Shown: positions 10,454-20,004 of the stretch, in pieces | How positions within the stretch are numbered: the stretch's first letter is position 1 | How the letters are laid out: each line of letters starts with the position of its first letter | From: Lichenicola cladoniae | GTDB lineage: Bacteria > Pseudomonadota > Alphaproteobacteria > Acetobacterales > Acetobacteraceae | Assembly: GCF_013201075.1 (NCBI RefSeq) | Contig: NZ_CP053708.1 | Span: 1 to 64,000 of the forward strand | Direction: 5' to 3' | Length of the DNA stretch: 64,000 bases | The notes under the pieces: model-generated | What the model was told of the DNA's origin: nothing | Databases searched by the model: none | Seen by the model: the letters and a program-made list of their open reading frames with translations, nothing else | Translations under genes and position numbers: made by a program

Positions 10454-11164
10454 CTACTCTTCCTTGTAGCGGTAGCCGATGCCGTAGAGCGTCTCGATAT
10501 GGTTGAAGTTCTCGTCGATCTGCCGGAACTTCTTGCGGACGCGCTTGATGTGGCTGTCGATGGTCCGGTCGTCGACATAGATGTTCTCGCCGTAGGCCGC
10601 GTCGATCAGCTGGTCGCGCGACTTCACCAGGCCGGGCCGGGCGGCCAGAGCCTTGACCAGCAGGAACTCTGTCACCGTGAGCTGGATGTCGGCACTGCGC
10701 CACAGGCACTGGTGGCGGGTTTCGTCCAGCGACAGGTCGCCACGCTCCATCACTCCGGCCGGCGTCGCCCCGGCGGCTTCGGCGCGCAGCAGCTCGCCGC
10801 GACGCAGCAGCGCGCGGATGCGCTCCAGCAGCAGCCGCTGGCTGAACGGCTTGGTGATGTAGTCGTCCGCACCGAGGCGCAGGCCCATCAGCTGGTCGAC
10901 TTCCTCGTCCTTGCTGGTGAGAAAAATCACCGGGAGCTGCGACCGCGCACGCAGCCGTTGCAGCAGTTCCATCCCGTCCATGCGCGGCATCTTGATGTCC
11001 AGCACGGCAAGGTCGACCGGGCGGGCGTTCAGCCCCTGCAGCGCACTCTCGCCGTCGGTGTAGGTACGCACGTTGAAACCTTCCGCCTCCAGAGTCATGG
11101 AGACCGAGGTCAGGATGTTGCGGTCGTCGTCGACCAGCGCGATCGTATGCTTCGTCGGCTCCAT
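10454..11164 (-). CDS. chvI: response regulator, ChvI type
   Basis: An OmpR-family response regulator of 236 residues. The receiver domain begins [11 protein letters not shown] and has the phospho-acceptor aspartate in [13 protein letters not shown] and the conserved lysine in the ITKPF segment. A winged-helix DNA-binding domain follows ([16 protein letters not shown], then [15 protein letters not shown]). It is read first, with chvG 21 bp behind. The divergent gene is grpE, 146 bp away. In many alphaproteobacteria chvG is followed by hprK and phosphotransferase genes; here a P1 peptidase follows instead. Confidence 0.9.
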   Translation of the reverse strand: MEPTKHTIALVDDDRNILTSVSMTLEAEGFNVRTYTDGESALQGLNARPVDLAVLDIKMPRMDGMELLQRLRARSQLPVIFLTSKDEEVDQLMGLRLGADDYITKPFSQRLLLERIRALLRRGELLRAEAAGATPAGVMERGDLSLDETRHQCLWRSADIQLTVTEFLLVKALAARPGLVKSRDQLIDAAYGENIYVDDRTIDSHIKRVRKKFRQIDENFNHIETLYGIGYRYKEE

Positions 11165-11274
11165 GAAGGGGCTCCTGCGTTCAGCCTTATTGTGGCCTTA
11201 AATGCGGGGGACGCCAATCTGCCGCAAAAACATGCAGATTATCGACCTTCGGGTAGGCAGGAGACCTGCGACGG

Positions 11275-11303
11275 CTTGTCCCTGCGCCCGTCGTCACCTA
11301 ATT
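11275..11303 (+). promoter_or_regulatory. possible heat-shock (RpoH-like) promoter before grpE
   Basis: CTTGTC at 11275-11280 and CCTAATT at 11297-11303, 16 bp apart, resemble the -35 CTTG and -10 of RpoH-type promoters. Transcription from here would begin about at the first grpE ATG (11311), so use of it would imply a near-leaderless message or the next start at 11347. Pattern match by eye only. Confidence 0.25.
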
Positions 11304-11310
11304 CAGCGCC

Positions 11311-12087
11311 ATGGACGAAACCAATCAGCCTCATGCCGGCGAGACGATGAACAGCGCGAACGATCAGACCCCGACGACAGGCGGCCCGACGGGCGGGCCC
11401 AACTTCGACGCTCGCAGCGTGCCGTCCGCTGCTGCCGCTGCGGCAGTCCCCGGCGATACATCCATCTTCGAGCGGCCGGGACTGTATGCCGAGGAGCCGG
11501 GCGAGCCCGACCCCGAGATCGGCACCCCCGACGACCTGATGCAGGTGGCCAGCGAGCGGATCCGTGCGCTGGAGACCTCGGTCGAGGAGATGCGCGAGAA
11601 GTGGCTCCGCGCCGAGGCCGAGATGCAGAACGTCCGCACCCGTGCCAAGCGCGACGTGGACGATGCCCGGCAGTACGCGGTCACCAAGTTCGCCAAGGAC
11701 GTGGTCGAGGCGGCCGAGAACCTGCGTCGCGGCCTGTCCAGCCTGCCGCCGGCGGATGCCGCCGACAGTCCGGTCGTGACCAAGCTGCGTGAGGGGTTCG
11801 AGAGCGTCGAGCGGTCGTTCCTCGGCATCCTCGAGCGCAACGGCATCACCGGCACCGACCCGACCGGCAGCCTGTTCGATGCCAACCTGCACCAGGCGAT
11901 GGCCGAGCAGCCGAGCGCCGACCATCCACCCGGTACGGTGATGCAGGCCTGGACGTCGGCCTGGACCCTGAACGGCCGGCTCCTGAAGCCGGCGATGGTG
12001 GTGGTGGCCAAGGCGACCGACGCAGCGCCGGTCGCCCCGGAGCCGGCCGGAGCCCCGGGTGCCATGGCGTTCGATCGCACCGTCTGA
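11311..12087 (+). CDS. grpE: nucleotide exchange factor GrpE
   Basis: GrpE releases ADP from DnaK in the chaperone cycle. The 258-residue product has a long, low-complexity N-terminus (about 75 residues rich in Pro/Gly/Ala), then the long coiled-coil dimer helix (from about residue 80) and the C-terminal beta domain. The family's end signature is visible around MAEQPSADHPPGTVMQAW and GRLLKPAMVVVAK. Start may be 11311 or the in-frame ATG at 11347; neither has a strong ribosome site. The long N- and C-terminal tails are unusual compared with about 200 residues in most homologues. It is followed 218 bp later by dnaK. Confidence 0.9.
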   Translation: MDETNQPHAGETMNSANDQTPTTGGPTGGPNFDARSVPSAAAAAAVPGDTSIFERPGLYAEEPGEPDPEIGTPDDLMQVASERIRALETSVEEMREKWLRAEAEMQNVRTRAKRDVDDARQYAVTKFAKDVVEAAENLRRGLSSLPPADAADSPVVTKLREGFESVERSFLGILERNGITGTDPTGSLFDANLHQAMAEQPSADHPPGTVMQAWTSAWTLNGRLLKPAMVVVAKATDAAPVAPEPAGAPGAMAFDRTV

Positions 12088-12240
12088 CGCTGGCTGCCTG
12101 ATCTGGGCGGGCAAGTGTTTGGTGCAGAAGTGCGGCGCGGGGCTTGTCGCGGTGTCTCTGCCTGAATACATCCGGTGCCGGATCGACGCTGGGTAGGGCA
12201 AGGCGCCGAAGGTGCTTCGCGACCCGCGCCTATGATGTGA

Positions 12241-12246
12241 TATAAT
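12241..12246 (+). promoter_or_regulatory. candidate -10 element of dnaK promoter
   Basis: A perfect TATAAT, rare in this GC-rich sequence, lies 59 bp before the dnaK start in the 218-bp grpE-dnaK gap. A second, less perfect box (TATGAT) is at 12231-12236. No good -35 partner stands 16-18 bp upstream (CTTCGC at 12215-12220 is 20 bp away from the first box and 10 bp from the second), so the sigma factor cannot be assigned. No CIRCE repeat was found. Confidence 0.3.
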
Positions 12247-12305
12247 TTCCAAAGGACAGCATCCGGTGCTTCGGGCCGCATGCTGCCGCTGACGAGGAGA
12301 GCAGA

Positions 12306-14270
12306 ATGAGCAAGGTAATCGGGATCGACCTGGGCACGACCAATTCGTGCGTCTCCATCCGCGAGGGTGACGAGAACCGGGTGATCGAGAATAGCGAGGG
12401 TGCGCGTACGACCCCCTCCATGGTGGCTTTCGCCGAAAACGGCGAGCGGCTGGTCGGCCAGGCTGCCAAGCGCCAGGCCGTCACCAACCCGACCAACACC
12501 CTCTATGCCGTGAAGCGCCTGATCGGGCGCCGTTTCGAAGACCCGACCGTCGAGAAGGACCGCGCGCTGGTCCCGTTCAACATCGTCAAGGGCGACAACG
12601 GCGATGCCTGGGTCGAGGCTCGCGGCCAGAAATATTCGCCTTCGCAGATCGCGGCCTTCGTGCTCGGCAAGATGAAGGAAACCGCCGAGACCTATCTCGG
12701 CGAGACCGTCAGCCAGGCCGTCATCACGGTGCCGGCCTACTTCAACGACGCCCAGCGCCAGGCGACCAAGGATGCCGGCCGCATCGCCGGTCTCGAAGTG
12801 CTGCGCATCATCAACGAGCCGACCGCAGCGGCCCTGGCCTATGGCCTCGAGCGTCGCAACGGCGGCACGGTGGCCGTGTACGACCTCGGCGGCGGCACGT
12901 TCGACGTGTCCGTGCTCGAGATCTCCGACGGCGTGATCGAGGTGAAGTCGACCAACGGCGACACCTTCCTCGGCGGCGAGGATTTCGATGCCCGCGTGAT
13001 TTCCTATCTCGCGGACGAGTTCAAGCGCGAGCAGGGCATCGACCTGCGCCAGGACAAGCTGGCCCTGCAGCGTCTGAAGGAAGCGTCCGAGAAGGCCAAG
13101 ATCGAGCTGTCTTCCTCCAAGGAGACCGAGATCAACCTGCCCTTCATCACCGCGGATGCCTCCGGGCCGAAGCACTTGGTGCTGAAACTGACCCGTGCGA
13201 AGCTCGAGAGCCTGGTCGCCGACCTGATCGAGCGGACGCTCGGCCCATGCCGCGCCGCCCTGAAGGATGCGTCGGTCACCGCGAGCGAGATCGAGGAAGT
13301 GATCCTGGTCGGCGGCATGACCCGCATGCCGAAGGTCATCGAGATCGTGAAGCAGTTCTTCGGCAAGGAGCCGGCCCGCAACGTGAACCCCGACGAAGTC
13401 GTGGCGATCGGTGCAGCGGTCCAGGGTGCCGTGCTGAAGGGTGACGTCAAGGACGTTCTTCTGCTCGACGTGACGCCGCTGTCGCTTGGTATCGAGACGC
13501 TGGGCGGGGTGTTCACCCGTCTGATCGATCGCAACACGACCATCCCGACCAAGAAGAGCCAGACCTTCTCGACCGCCGAGGACAACCAGGGCGCCGTGAC
13601 CATCAAGGTCAGCCAGGGTGAGCGCGAGATGGCGGTCGACAACAAGGTGCTCGGTCAGTTCGACCTGATGGGCATCCCGCCGGCGCCGCGCGGCGTGCCG
13701 CAGATCGAGGTCACGTTCGATATCGATGCCAACGGCATCGTGTCGGTGTCCGCCAAGGACAAGGCGACCAACAAGGAGCAGCAGATCCGCATCCAGGCCT
13801 CCGGCGGCCTGTCGGACAGCGACATCGAGCGCATGGTCAAGGAAGCCGAGGCGAATGCCGACGCCGACAAGGCCAAGCGCGCGTCGGTCGAGGCGCGTAA
13901 CCAGGCCGAAAGCCTGGTGCACCAGACCGAGAAGACGCTGTCCGAGAGCGGCGACAAGATCCCGGCCGCCGAGAAGTCGGAAGCCGAGACCGCGATCGCT
14001 GCGACCAAGGCGGCCATGGAAGGCAGCGACGTCGAGGCGGTGAAGGCCGCGACCGAGCGGCTTGGGCAGGTGTCGATGAAGATCGGCGAGGCGATGTACA
14101 AGGCGAGCGCCGGTGAAGCGGCAGGTGCTGCCGGTGCCGGTGAGCCGCCGCATGGCGCGTCCGCCGGCCCGGGTGCCAGCCAGGGCGGCAATGCCGGCGG
14201 CGCATCTGCCGGCGAGCGCGTGGTCGATGCCGACTTCGAGGATATCGACGACAAGAAGAAGTCTGCCTGA
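12306..14270 (+). CDS. dnaK: chaperone protein DnaK (Hsp70)
   Basis: Full-length Hsp70 of 654 residues. The ATPase domain opens with [13 protein letters not shown] and shows the [23 protein letters not shown] and [13 protein letters not shown] blocks. The substrate domain begins about residue 390 ([18 protein letters not shown]), and the helical lid ends in a Gly/Ala-rich linker and the acidic tail [15 protein letters not shown] strong ribosome site (GAGGAGA) precedes the ATG. DnaK works with GrpE (upstream) and DnaJ (downstream, after a terminator-like hairpin) in protein folding. Confidence 0.98.
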   Translation: MSKVIGIDLGTTNSCVSIREGDENRVIENSEGARTTPSMVAFAENGERLVGQAAKRQAVTNPTNTLYAVKRLIGRRFEDPTVEKDRALVPFNIVKGDNGDAWVEARGQKYSPSQIAAFVLGKMKETAETYLGETVSQAVITVPAYFNDAQRQATKDAGRIAGLEVLRIINEPTAAALAYGLERRNGGTVAVYDLGGGTFDVSVLEISDGVIEVKSTNGDTFLGGEDFDARVISYLADEFKREQGIDLRQDKLALQRLKEASEKAKIELSSSKETEINLPFITADASGPKHLVLKLTRAKLESLVADLIERTLGPCRAALKDASVTASEIEEVILVGGMTRMPKVIEIVKQFFGKEPARNVNPDEVVAIGAAVQGAVLKGDVKDVLLLDVTPLSLGIETLGGVFTRLIDRNTTIPTKKSQTFSTAEDNQGAVTIKVSQGEREMAVDNKVLGQFDLMGIPPAPRGVPQIEVTFDIDANGIVSVSAKDKATNKEQQIRIQASGGLSDSDIERMVKEAEANADADKAKRASVEARNQAESLVHQTEKTLSESGDKIPAAEKSEAETAIAATKAAMEGSDVEAVKAATERLGQVSMKIGEAMYKASAGEAAGAAGAGEPPHGASAGPGASQGGNAGGASAGERVVDADFEDIDDKKKSA

Positions 14271-14295
14271 TCGTCTCCGCAGACTGGATTTGTGG

Positions 14296-14335
14296 AAGGC
14301 GCCCGCGCTTCGGTACGAAGGCGGGCGCCTTTTCT
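14296..14335 (+). terminator. rho-independent terminator after dnaK
   Basis: An 11-bp perfect stem (AAGGCGCCCGC / GCGGGCGCCTT) with a 14-base loop is followed by TTTTCTTT. It lies 26 bp after the dnaK stop and 75 bp before dnaJ. It may end part of the dnaK transcripts and so lower dnaJ expression. Confidence 0.75.
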
Positions 14336-14409
14336 TTGGGAATTGACGACGGAAACAACCGGTCTGCGTGCCTCCGACGGGGCGCTGGCCGGTCTCCGGT
14401 GAGGTAGAT

Positions 14410-15546
14410 ATGGCCAAGCAGGATTACTACGCGACCTTGGAGGTCGCTCGGGATGCCTCTGCGGACGACCTCAAGAAGGCGTATCGCAAACTCGCCATGA
14501 AGTACCACCCGGATCGAAATGCCGGGGACAAGGCCTCCGAAGCCCGGTTCAAGGAGCTCAACGAGGCCTACGACGTCCTGAAGGACGACCAGAAGCGCGC
14601 GGCCTACGATCGCTTCGGCCATGCCGCGTTCGAAGGTGGCGGCCCCGGGCCAGGCGGCGGCGGCTTCGAGGCCGGCGGTGGTCTGGGCGACATCTTCGAC
14701 CAGGTGTTCGGCGACATGATGGGCGGGCGTCGTGGTGGTGGCGGTGGTCCGCGTGCCGGCGCCGATGTCCGTGCCCAGGTCGAGATCAGCCTTACCGATG
14801 CGTTCTCCGGCATCAAGGTGCCGTTGCGCGTGCCCAGCCGGATCGCCTGCGAGGCCTGCAACGGCAGCGGTTCCGAGGACAAGGCGCGCGGTGCCGAGAC
14901 CTGTCCGACCTGCCATGGTGCCGGCAAGGTCCGGGCGCAGCAGGGCTTCTTCCTGGTCGAGCGTGGCTGCCCGACCTGCGGCGGGCGTGGCCGTGTCGTA
15001 CGCAATCCGTGCAAGGTCTGCCGCGGCGCCGGCACCGTAGAGCGCGACCGCAACATCTCCGTTGATATCCCCGCCGGCATCGAGGACGGGACCCGTCTGC
15101 GCGTGCAGGGCGAAGGCGAGGCAGGACCGCAGGGTTCGCCGAATGGCGATCTGTATCTGCATGTCGGTGTGAAGCCGCACGAGATATTCCAGCGTGACGG
15201 GGCGACCGTAGTGGTCCGGGTGCCGGTCGGCATGACGATGGCGGCGTTGGGTGGTCACGTCGAAGTGCCGGTAGTCGACGGCACCCGCACCAAACTCACC
15301 GTTCCGGCTGGCAGCCAGACCGGTGACCAGCACAGGCTGCGTGGTAAGGGTTTCTCGGCTCTGCGCAGTTCGGCGCGTGGCGATATGTATGTCGTCTTCG
15401 CGGTCGAGACTCCGCGTCACCTGACCAAGCGTCAGCGCGAGCTGCTCGAGGAATTCCAGGCCGAAGGCGGCGAGAACGACAAGAGCAATCCAGAAACGGA
15501 AGGGTTCTTCAGCCGGGTCCGGGACTTCTTCGAGGGAAGAAGCTGA
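14410..15546 (+). CDS. dnaJ: chaperone protein DnaJ (Hsp40)
   Basis: DnaJ delivers substrates to DnaK and stimulates its ATPase. The 378-residue protein has the J domain with the HPD tripeptide (KYHPDRNAG), a Gly/Phe-rich linker, and four zinc-finger repeats (CEACNGSG, CPTCHGAG, CPTCGGRG, CKVCRGAG), followed by the C-terminal substrate domain. I start at 14410 (MAKQDYYA), where GAGG lies upstream; the frame runs open upstream to 14368 but that part is not conserved. It is followed 197 bp later by dapB. Confidence 0.97.
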   Translation: MAKQDYYATLEVARDASADDLKKAYRKLAMKYHPDRNAGDKASEARFKELNEAYDVLKDDQKRAAYDRFGHAAFEGGGPGPGGGGFEAGGGLGDIFDQVFGDMMGGRRGGGGGPRAGADVRAQVEISLTDAFSGIKVPLRVPSRIACEACNGSGSEDKARGAETCPTCHGAGKVRAQQGFFLVERGCPTCGGRGRVVRNPCKVCRGAGTVERDRNISVDIPAGIEDGTRLRVQGEGEAGPQGSPNGDLYLHVGVKPHEIFQRDGATVVVRVPVGMTMAALGGHVEVPVVDGTRTKLTVPAGSQTGDQHRLRGKGFSALRSSARGDMYVVFAVETPRHLTKRQRELLEEFQAEGGENDKSNPETEGFFSRVRDFFEGRS

Positions 15547-15603
15547 GTCTAGGAGAACTTCCGGTAAAATTCCGGTAGCAACTGCGTGAGTCGAGGCAAA
15601 CCC

Positions 15604-15632
15604 TTGACATGGTTGTTGAACCAGGTGTGATC
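15604..15632 (+). promoter_or_regulatory. possible promoter in the dnaJ-dapB gap
   Basis: The 197-bp gap has a perfect TTGACA at 15604-15609 but only a poor -10 (TGTGAT, 15626-15631, spacing 16). The gap also has a direct repeat TTCCGGTA near 15557-15576 and a run of nine C at 15665-15673, about 70 bp before dapB. No gene is seen in it. Confidence 0.3.
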
Positions 15633-15743
15633 GGAGCTTAACTAAATCATGCTTGCGGTGACGTCCCCCCCCCACCCTCGCCGTAGGCAGGAAATGGCGG
15701 CGCGACCCGACTGGTTGCGCCGCCGATCTTCCCGTCCGATCCC

Positions 15744-16517
15744 ATGCGCATAGGCATTGCCGGAATAGCCGGTCGCGTCGGCCGTTTGCTCGTCCAGGAA
15801 GTTGGCCTGGCCGGTGCCGAACTGTCCGGTGGCACTGTCCGGCCCGGCAGCACCGTCCGGTCGCCCGATCCGGATGTTTTCGTGTTCAAGGATCTCGCGG
15901 CCCTGGCAGCGCAGTCCGATGTTGTTATTGATTTCACCCATTTCGATACTGTGGCGGTCCACGCGGATACATTGTCGGGCAGTGGCACGAGCTGGATACT
16001 CGGTACGACCGGCCTGTCGCCTCAAACGCAGGCTTCGGTCGAACGGGCCGCCCGGCACATCCCGATCGTCCAGGCTGCCAATTTTTCCCCAGGCGTTGCC
16101 CTGGTCCTCGACCTTGCCAGGCGCATGACACTGGCATTGCCGGCCGAAGTTTACGACGCCGAAATTCTCGAGATGCATCATCGGCAGAAGGTCGATGCCC
16201 CGTCCGGAACCGCGCTGGCACTCGGGCATGTCGTCGCCGGCGCACGTGGCGTGCGCCTGGACGACATGCGCGAGAGTGGTCGTGATGGCCATGCCGGGCC
16301 ACGCGGTCCGGGCGCGATCGGGTTTGCTGCCCTGCGCGGTGGGCAGATCGTCGGTGAACACACGCTTATCTTCACGTCCGGAAGCGAGCAGCTTGCCTTG
16401 ACCCATCGTGCGTTCGATCGTGCAGTGTTCGCCGCCGGTGCGGTCCGGGCGGCACTTTGGGCAGAGGGGCGTTCGCCCGGTTTATACGGTATGGAGGACG
16501 TCCTGGGACTTCGCTGA
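15744..16517 (+). CDS. dapB: 4-hydroxy-tetrahydrodipicolinate reductase
   Basis: DapB reduces the dihydrodipicolinate precursor with NAD(P)H in the lysine/diaminopimelate pathway. The 257-residue protein starts with the nucleotide-binding GIAGIAGRVGR loop. It shows the family's catalytic block EILEMHHRQKVDAPSGTAL, with the histidine pair and lysine, and the GEHTLIFTSGSEQLALTHRA end. The ribosome site is weak. It sits between dnaJ and metK, an order seen in other acetic acid bacteria and relatives as far as I recall. Confidence 0.95.
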   Translation: MRIGIAGIAGRVGRLLVQEVGLAGAELSGGTVRPGSTVRSPDPDVFVFKDLAALAAQSDVVIDFTHFDTVAVHADTLSGSGTSWILGTTGLSPQTQASVERAARHIPIVQAANFSPGVALVLDLARRMTLALPAEVYDAEILEMHHRQKVDAPSGTALALGHVVAGARGVRLDDMRESGRDGHAGPRGPGAIGFAALRGGQIVGEHTLIFTSGSEQLALTHRAFDRAVFAAGAVRAALWAEGRSPGLYGMEDVLGLR

Positions 16518-16627
16518 CCCGGTAGACCGGCAGTGTTTCTTGACCCTCCTGGCACTTTCCGCCAAACCCCCCACTTTCGACGGCTGCCCGCATCAGGCGC
16601 ATCCGGCCGTGCCATGCGAGGAGCACC

Positions 16628-17815
16628 ATGCGCAACAAGGGCGACTTCCTGTTCACGTCGGAGTCAGTGTCCGAGGGCCACCCGGACAAGGTAGCCGATC
16701 GGATCAGCGATACCGTGCTCGACTGCTTCCTGGCAGCCGACCCGGAGGCACGCGTTGCCTGCGAGACGCTGGTCACTACCAATCGCATCGTCCTTGCCGG
16801 CGAGGTCCGCGGGCCGGCGTCGGTGACCCAGGAACTCCTGGTCGAGGCGACCCGCGCCGCGGTCCGTGACATTGGCTACGACCAGTCCGGCTTCTCCTGG
16901 CGCAACGCCGAAGTGCAGTACTATCTGCATGCCCAGTCCGCCGACATTGCGGTCGGTGTCGACAGCGACGGCAACAAGGACGAGGGCGCCGGCGACCAGG
17001 GCATCATGTTCGGCTTCGCCACACGCGAGACCGAAACGCTCATGCCTGCGCCGATCCATTACGCGCATGGCATCCTGCGTCGCATGAACGAGCTGCGCAA
17101 AAGTGGCGACCCGCGCGGCCGCGGCCTGCAGCCGGACGCCAAGAGCCAGGTGACGCTGCACTATGTCGACGGCAGGCCGGTCGGCGCCACCAGCGTGGTG
17201 ATCTCGACCCAGCATGACGAGGGCATGGCGCAGGCCGACATCCGCGAGGCATTGCGCGGCATCGTCGCCGACGTGCTGCCCGCCGGCTGGGAGGTTCCCG
17301 AGGACCAGTTCTACGTCAACCCGACCGGGATCTTCGTGATCGGCGGTCCGGACGGCGATTGTGGCCTGACCGGGCGCAAGATCATCGTCGACACCTACGG
17401 CGGAGCGGCTCCTCACGGCGGCGGCGCCTTCTCCGGCAAGGATCCGACCAAGGTCGATCGCTCGGCTGCCTATGTGTGCCGCTACCTGGCCAAGAACATC
17501 GTCGCCGCCGGCCTCGCCGACCGCTGCACCCTGCAGATCGCCTACGCGATCGGCGTGTCGCAGCCGCTTTCGGTCTATGTCGATCTCGACGGGTCCGGCC
17601 ACGATGTGGACGAGGCGCGACTGGAGCGGGTGTTGCGCGAAGTCGTGGACCTCACCCCGCGCGGGATCCGCAAGCATTTGCGCCTGAACCGCCCGATCTA
17701 TGCCGCCACCGCGGCATACGGTCATTTCGGACGCACCCCGGACCCAGCCGCGGACAGCTTTACCTGGGAAAAGACCGACCTGGTCGAGACCCTGCAGCAA
17801 GCCTTCAACCGCTAG
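16628..17815 (+). CDS. metK: S-adenosylmethionine synthase
   Basis: MetK makes S-adenosylmethionine from methionine and ATP. The 395-residue protein has the [19 protein letters not shown] opening, the [12 protein letters not shown] hexapeptide region and the glycine-rich [16 protein letters not shown] segment. A good ribosome site (GAGGAG) lies just upstream. The 110-bp leader before it has no riboswitch that I can recognise by eye. trmB follows after 14 bp, so the two are probably co-transcribed. Confidence 0.97.
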   Translation: MRNKGDFLFTSESVSEGHPDKVADRISDTVLDCFLAADPEARVACETLVTTNRIVLAGEVRGPASVTQELLVEATRAAVRDIGYDQSGFSWRNAEVQYYLHAQSADIAVGVDSDGNKDEGAGDQGIMFGFATRETETLMPAPIHYAHGILRRMNELRKSGDPRGRGLQPDAKSQVTLHYVDGRPVGATSVVISTQHDEGMAQADIREALRGIVADVLPAGWEVPEDQFYVNPTGIFVIGGPDGDCGLTGRKIIVDTYGGAAPHGGGAFSGKDPTKVDRSAAYVCRYLAKNIVAAGLADRCTLQIAYAIGVSQPLSVYVDLDGSGHDVDEARLERVLREVVDLTPRGIRKHLRLNRPIYAATAAYGHFGRTPDPAADSFTWEKTDLVETLQQAFNR

Positions 17816-17829
17816 GCGGCACACCGGTC

Positions 17830-18525
17830 ATGGCGGTGAAGCCGCCGCCTGATCGCCTCTACGGCCGCCAGCGCAGCCATCCCTTGCGGCCACGGCAGCA
17901 ACTGCTGCTGGACGTGGCGCTGCCGCGGCTGCGGTTCGCCGAAGCAGATGCCGCTGCTCCGGTGCAGGCATTCGATCGTGCACCGGACCAGCTCTGGCTG
18001 GAGGTCGGCTTCGGCGGCGGCGAGCATAGCCTGGCCCAGCACGAGGCCAATCCGGCGGTCGGCCTGATCGCCTGCGAGGTCTTCGAGAACGGCCTCTGTT
18101 CGCTGCTGTCGCGGCTGGTGCCGGAGGGGGCCGAGGCCACCTCGCCGGTGCCGGAGATGCTGAGGGTGTGGGACGATGATGCCCGGACGCTGCTCCGGTT
18201 GCTGCCCGACGCCTGCCTCGACCGGCTGTTCCTGCTGTTCCCGGACCCCTGGCCGAAAACCCGGCACGCCAAGCGCCGGTTCGTGCATCCGGAAACCATC
18301 CCGCTGCTGGCACGTGTGCTGAAGCCGGGTGCTACCTGGCGTGTCGCCAGCGACGATCCGACATACCAGGCCTGGGTGACCGAGGTGATGGGCGCCCAGG
18401 AGGTGTTCGAGGCCTCGGCCCCGGCCACCGAGCGCCCGGAGGGCTGGCCGCCGACGCGTTACGAGGCGAAGGCGCTCGCGGCTGGAAGACACCCGTTCTA
18501 CTGGTCGTTCGTCCGGCGCGGGTGA
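17830..18525 (+). CDS. trmB: tRNA (guanine-N7-)-methyltransferase
   Basis: TrmB methylates G46 of tRNAs using S-adenosylmethionine. The 231-residue protein has the SAM-binding block LEVGFGGGEHS and the hallmark FLLFPDPWPKTRHAKRRF segment. I start at 17830 (MAVKPPPDRLYGRQ), 14 bp after metK, because the family's N-terminal RLYGR-x-H block begins there. Placing a SAM-using enzyme right behind metK is functionally sensible. A 42-bp gap follows. Confidence 0.95.
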   Translation: MAVKPPPDRLYGRQRSHPLRPRQQLLLDVALPRLRFAEADAAAPVQAFDRAPDQLWLEVGFGGGEHSLAQHEANPAVGLIACEVFENGLCSLLSRLVPEGAEATSPVPEMLRVWDDDARTLLRLLPDACLDRLFLLFPDPWPKTRHAKRRFVHPETIPLLARVLKPGATWRVASDDPTYQAWVTEVMGAQEVFEASAPATERPEGWPPTRYEAKALAAGRHPFYWSFVRRG

Positions 18526-18567
18526 ACCATCGCCGGTTTTCCGCGCTCATGGATCAACCGGGCGAAG

Positions 18568-18900
18568 ATGGCGATGCTGACGCGTGTGGCGATCTACGAG
18601 GGTTCGATCGAGCCCGGAACCGAGGATGCGTTCTTCCGGGATGTCGCTGCCCGGCTGGAGCCGGTCTGGCGGTCATTTCCGAATGTGCTGGACGTGCGGG
18701 TGCAGCGGGTGACGGAAGCCGATCGCGGCGCCATTCCGATCGTCATGGTGCTGGAAATGGATTTCGCCGACATGGCGGCGATCGAAAGCTCGCTCGCTTC
18801 CGACATCAAGACCCGGTCGCATGCGCTGACCCTCGAAGTCCTCAAGCCGTTCAGCGGCCGGTTCTTTCACTACATCGCCGAAAGCCGGAGCGTGTCGTAG
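18568..18900 (+). CDS. small ABM-like (dimeric alpha/beta barrel) protein
   Basis: A 110-residue protein that looks like a dimeric alpha/beta-barrel (antibiotic biosynthesis monooxygenase or EthD-like) domain: short strand VAIYEGSI, an amphipathic helix, RVQRVTEAD, then a MVLEMDFADMAAIESSLAS strand-helix. I cannot name a function. It may be the third gene of the metK-trmB transcription unit. It converges with the lpxD-like gene, 9 bp away. An alternative ATG is at 18574. Confidence 0.6.
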   Translation: MAMLTRVAIYEGSIEPGTEDAFFRDVAARLEPVWRSFPNVLDVRVQRVTEADRGAIPIVMVLEMDFADMAAIESSLASDIKTRSHALTLEVLKPFSGRFFHYIAESRSVS

Positions 18901-18909
18901 AACGAAAGC

Positions 18910-19962
18910 TCAGTGCGTCGACTGGCTCCGGGTCGCCAGTTGCTTCAGGAGCGCCACCTGCCGCCAGAACTGCAACCGAGGCTGGGCCGGGCTACCGATG
19001 ACTGCGGCTCCGTCCGGGATGTCGGCGATGACGCCGGCCTGGGCACCGATCCGGGCCCGATTGCCAATGAGCAGATGCGGCGCCATCGCGGCCTGGCCGC
19101 CGACCTGGACGTAGTCGCCGAGCACGGTCGAGCCCGAGATCCCGACCTGCGCCACGATGATGCAGCTCCGTCCGATCTGCACGTTGTGGCCGATCTGCAC
19201 GAGGTTATCGATGTGGGTGCCGGCGCCGATGATGGTGTCCTGCACCGATCCGCGATCGACCGTGGTATTCGCCCCGATTTCGACATCGTCGCCGATGATG
19301 ACCCGTCCCAGTTGCGGCACGCGCGAGAGCTTCTTCGGACCGCTCGAAAGCCCGAAGCCTTCCTGCCCGATCCGCACGCCCGAATGCAGATGAACGCGTG
19401 AGCCGAGCAGTGCGTGGGTCACGCTGACATGCGAGCCGATCGAGCAGTCGTTTCCCAGAACCACGCCGGCCGCGATGACCGTATGCGCCCCGATCCGGCT
19501 GTTCTCCCCGATCGTCACGCGTTCGCCGATGCAGACATACGCGCCGATCTCCGCGCTCGGGTGGATGAAGGCGCTGTTGGCGATGGTTGCTGTCGGATGG
19601 ATACCGGCGACTGCTCCCGTGAGCGGATGAAAGAGACGGCAGACCAACGACCAGCTTTCGTCGATACGCTCCACGACGATCGGCATGACCGAGTTTGGAA
19701 CGAACCCGAGCATCTCCTTCTGGACGAGCACGGCGCCGGCCTTCGTCTTCCGGAGGGCCTGCTCGTGCTTCCGGTGGTTGAGGAAACTCAGGTCGCCGAG
19801 TGTCGCATCGGTGAGCGATGCCAGCCCATGCAGCGTGATGTCGGGTGAATTCGTGGTTCCACGTGCGGCGGATGCGATGAAGCTCAGGCTGAACGGTCCG
19901 ACCTTCTCGTAGAAATGCGGATCGCCTGTATGTGCCTGGTGCATGGAGACCGTCCCGTTCAC
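18910..19962 (-). CDS. lpxD: UDP-3-O-acylglucosamine N-acyltransferase-like protein
   Basis: LpxD adds the second acyl chain to UDP-3-O-acylglucosamine in lipid A synthesis. The 350-residue protein has the LpxD N-terminal domain (DITLHGLASLTDATLGDLSFL...), then a long left-handed hexapeptide-repeat helix (repeating I-G-x units, residues about 110-310) containing the probable catalytic histidine in QIGHNVQIG. It stands alone: no bamA, fabZ, lpxA or lpxB is nearby, so it may be a second copy next to the main lpx locus elsewhere. The start may be residue 7 (19944). Confidence 0.8.
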   Translation of the reverse strand: MNGTVSMHQAHTGDPHFYEKVGPFSLSFIASAARGTTNSPDITLHGLASLTDATLGDLSFLNHRKHEQALRKTKAGAVLVQKEMLGFVPNSVMPIVVERIDESWSLVCRLFHPLTGAVAGIHPTATIANSAFIHPSAEIGAYVCIGERVTIGENSRIGAHTVIAAGVVLGNDCSIGSHVSVTHALLGSRVHLHSGVRIGQEGFGLSSGPKKLSRVPQLGRVIIGDDVEIGANTTVDRGSVQDTIIGAGTHIDNLVQIGHNVQIGRSCIIVAQVGISGSTVLGDYVQVGGQAAMAPHLLIGNRARIGAQAGVIADIPDGAAVIGSPAQPRLQFWRQVALLKQLATRSQSTH

Positions 19963-20004
19963 TGCGACACGGATACCATGACGACTACAACTTTAAGTGT
20001 AACT

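Noticed and set aside
12088-12305. CIRCE element before dnaK
   Set aside because: The typical TTAGCACTC-N9-GAGTGCTAA repeat is not present in the gap.
11364-14417. Very long open frame (over 1000 codons) on the minus strand across grpE and dnaK
   Set aside because: It is antisense to two highly conserved chaperone genes and its composition is a mirror of their codon bias in GC-rich DNA. No family features.
16518-16627. Possible SAM riboswitch in the metK leader
   Set aside because: The 110-bp leader shows no pseudoknot or conserved SAM-riboswitch pattern I can recognise; a covariance-model search would decide.
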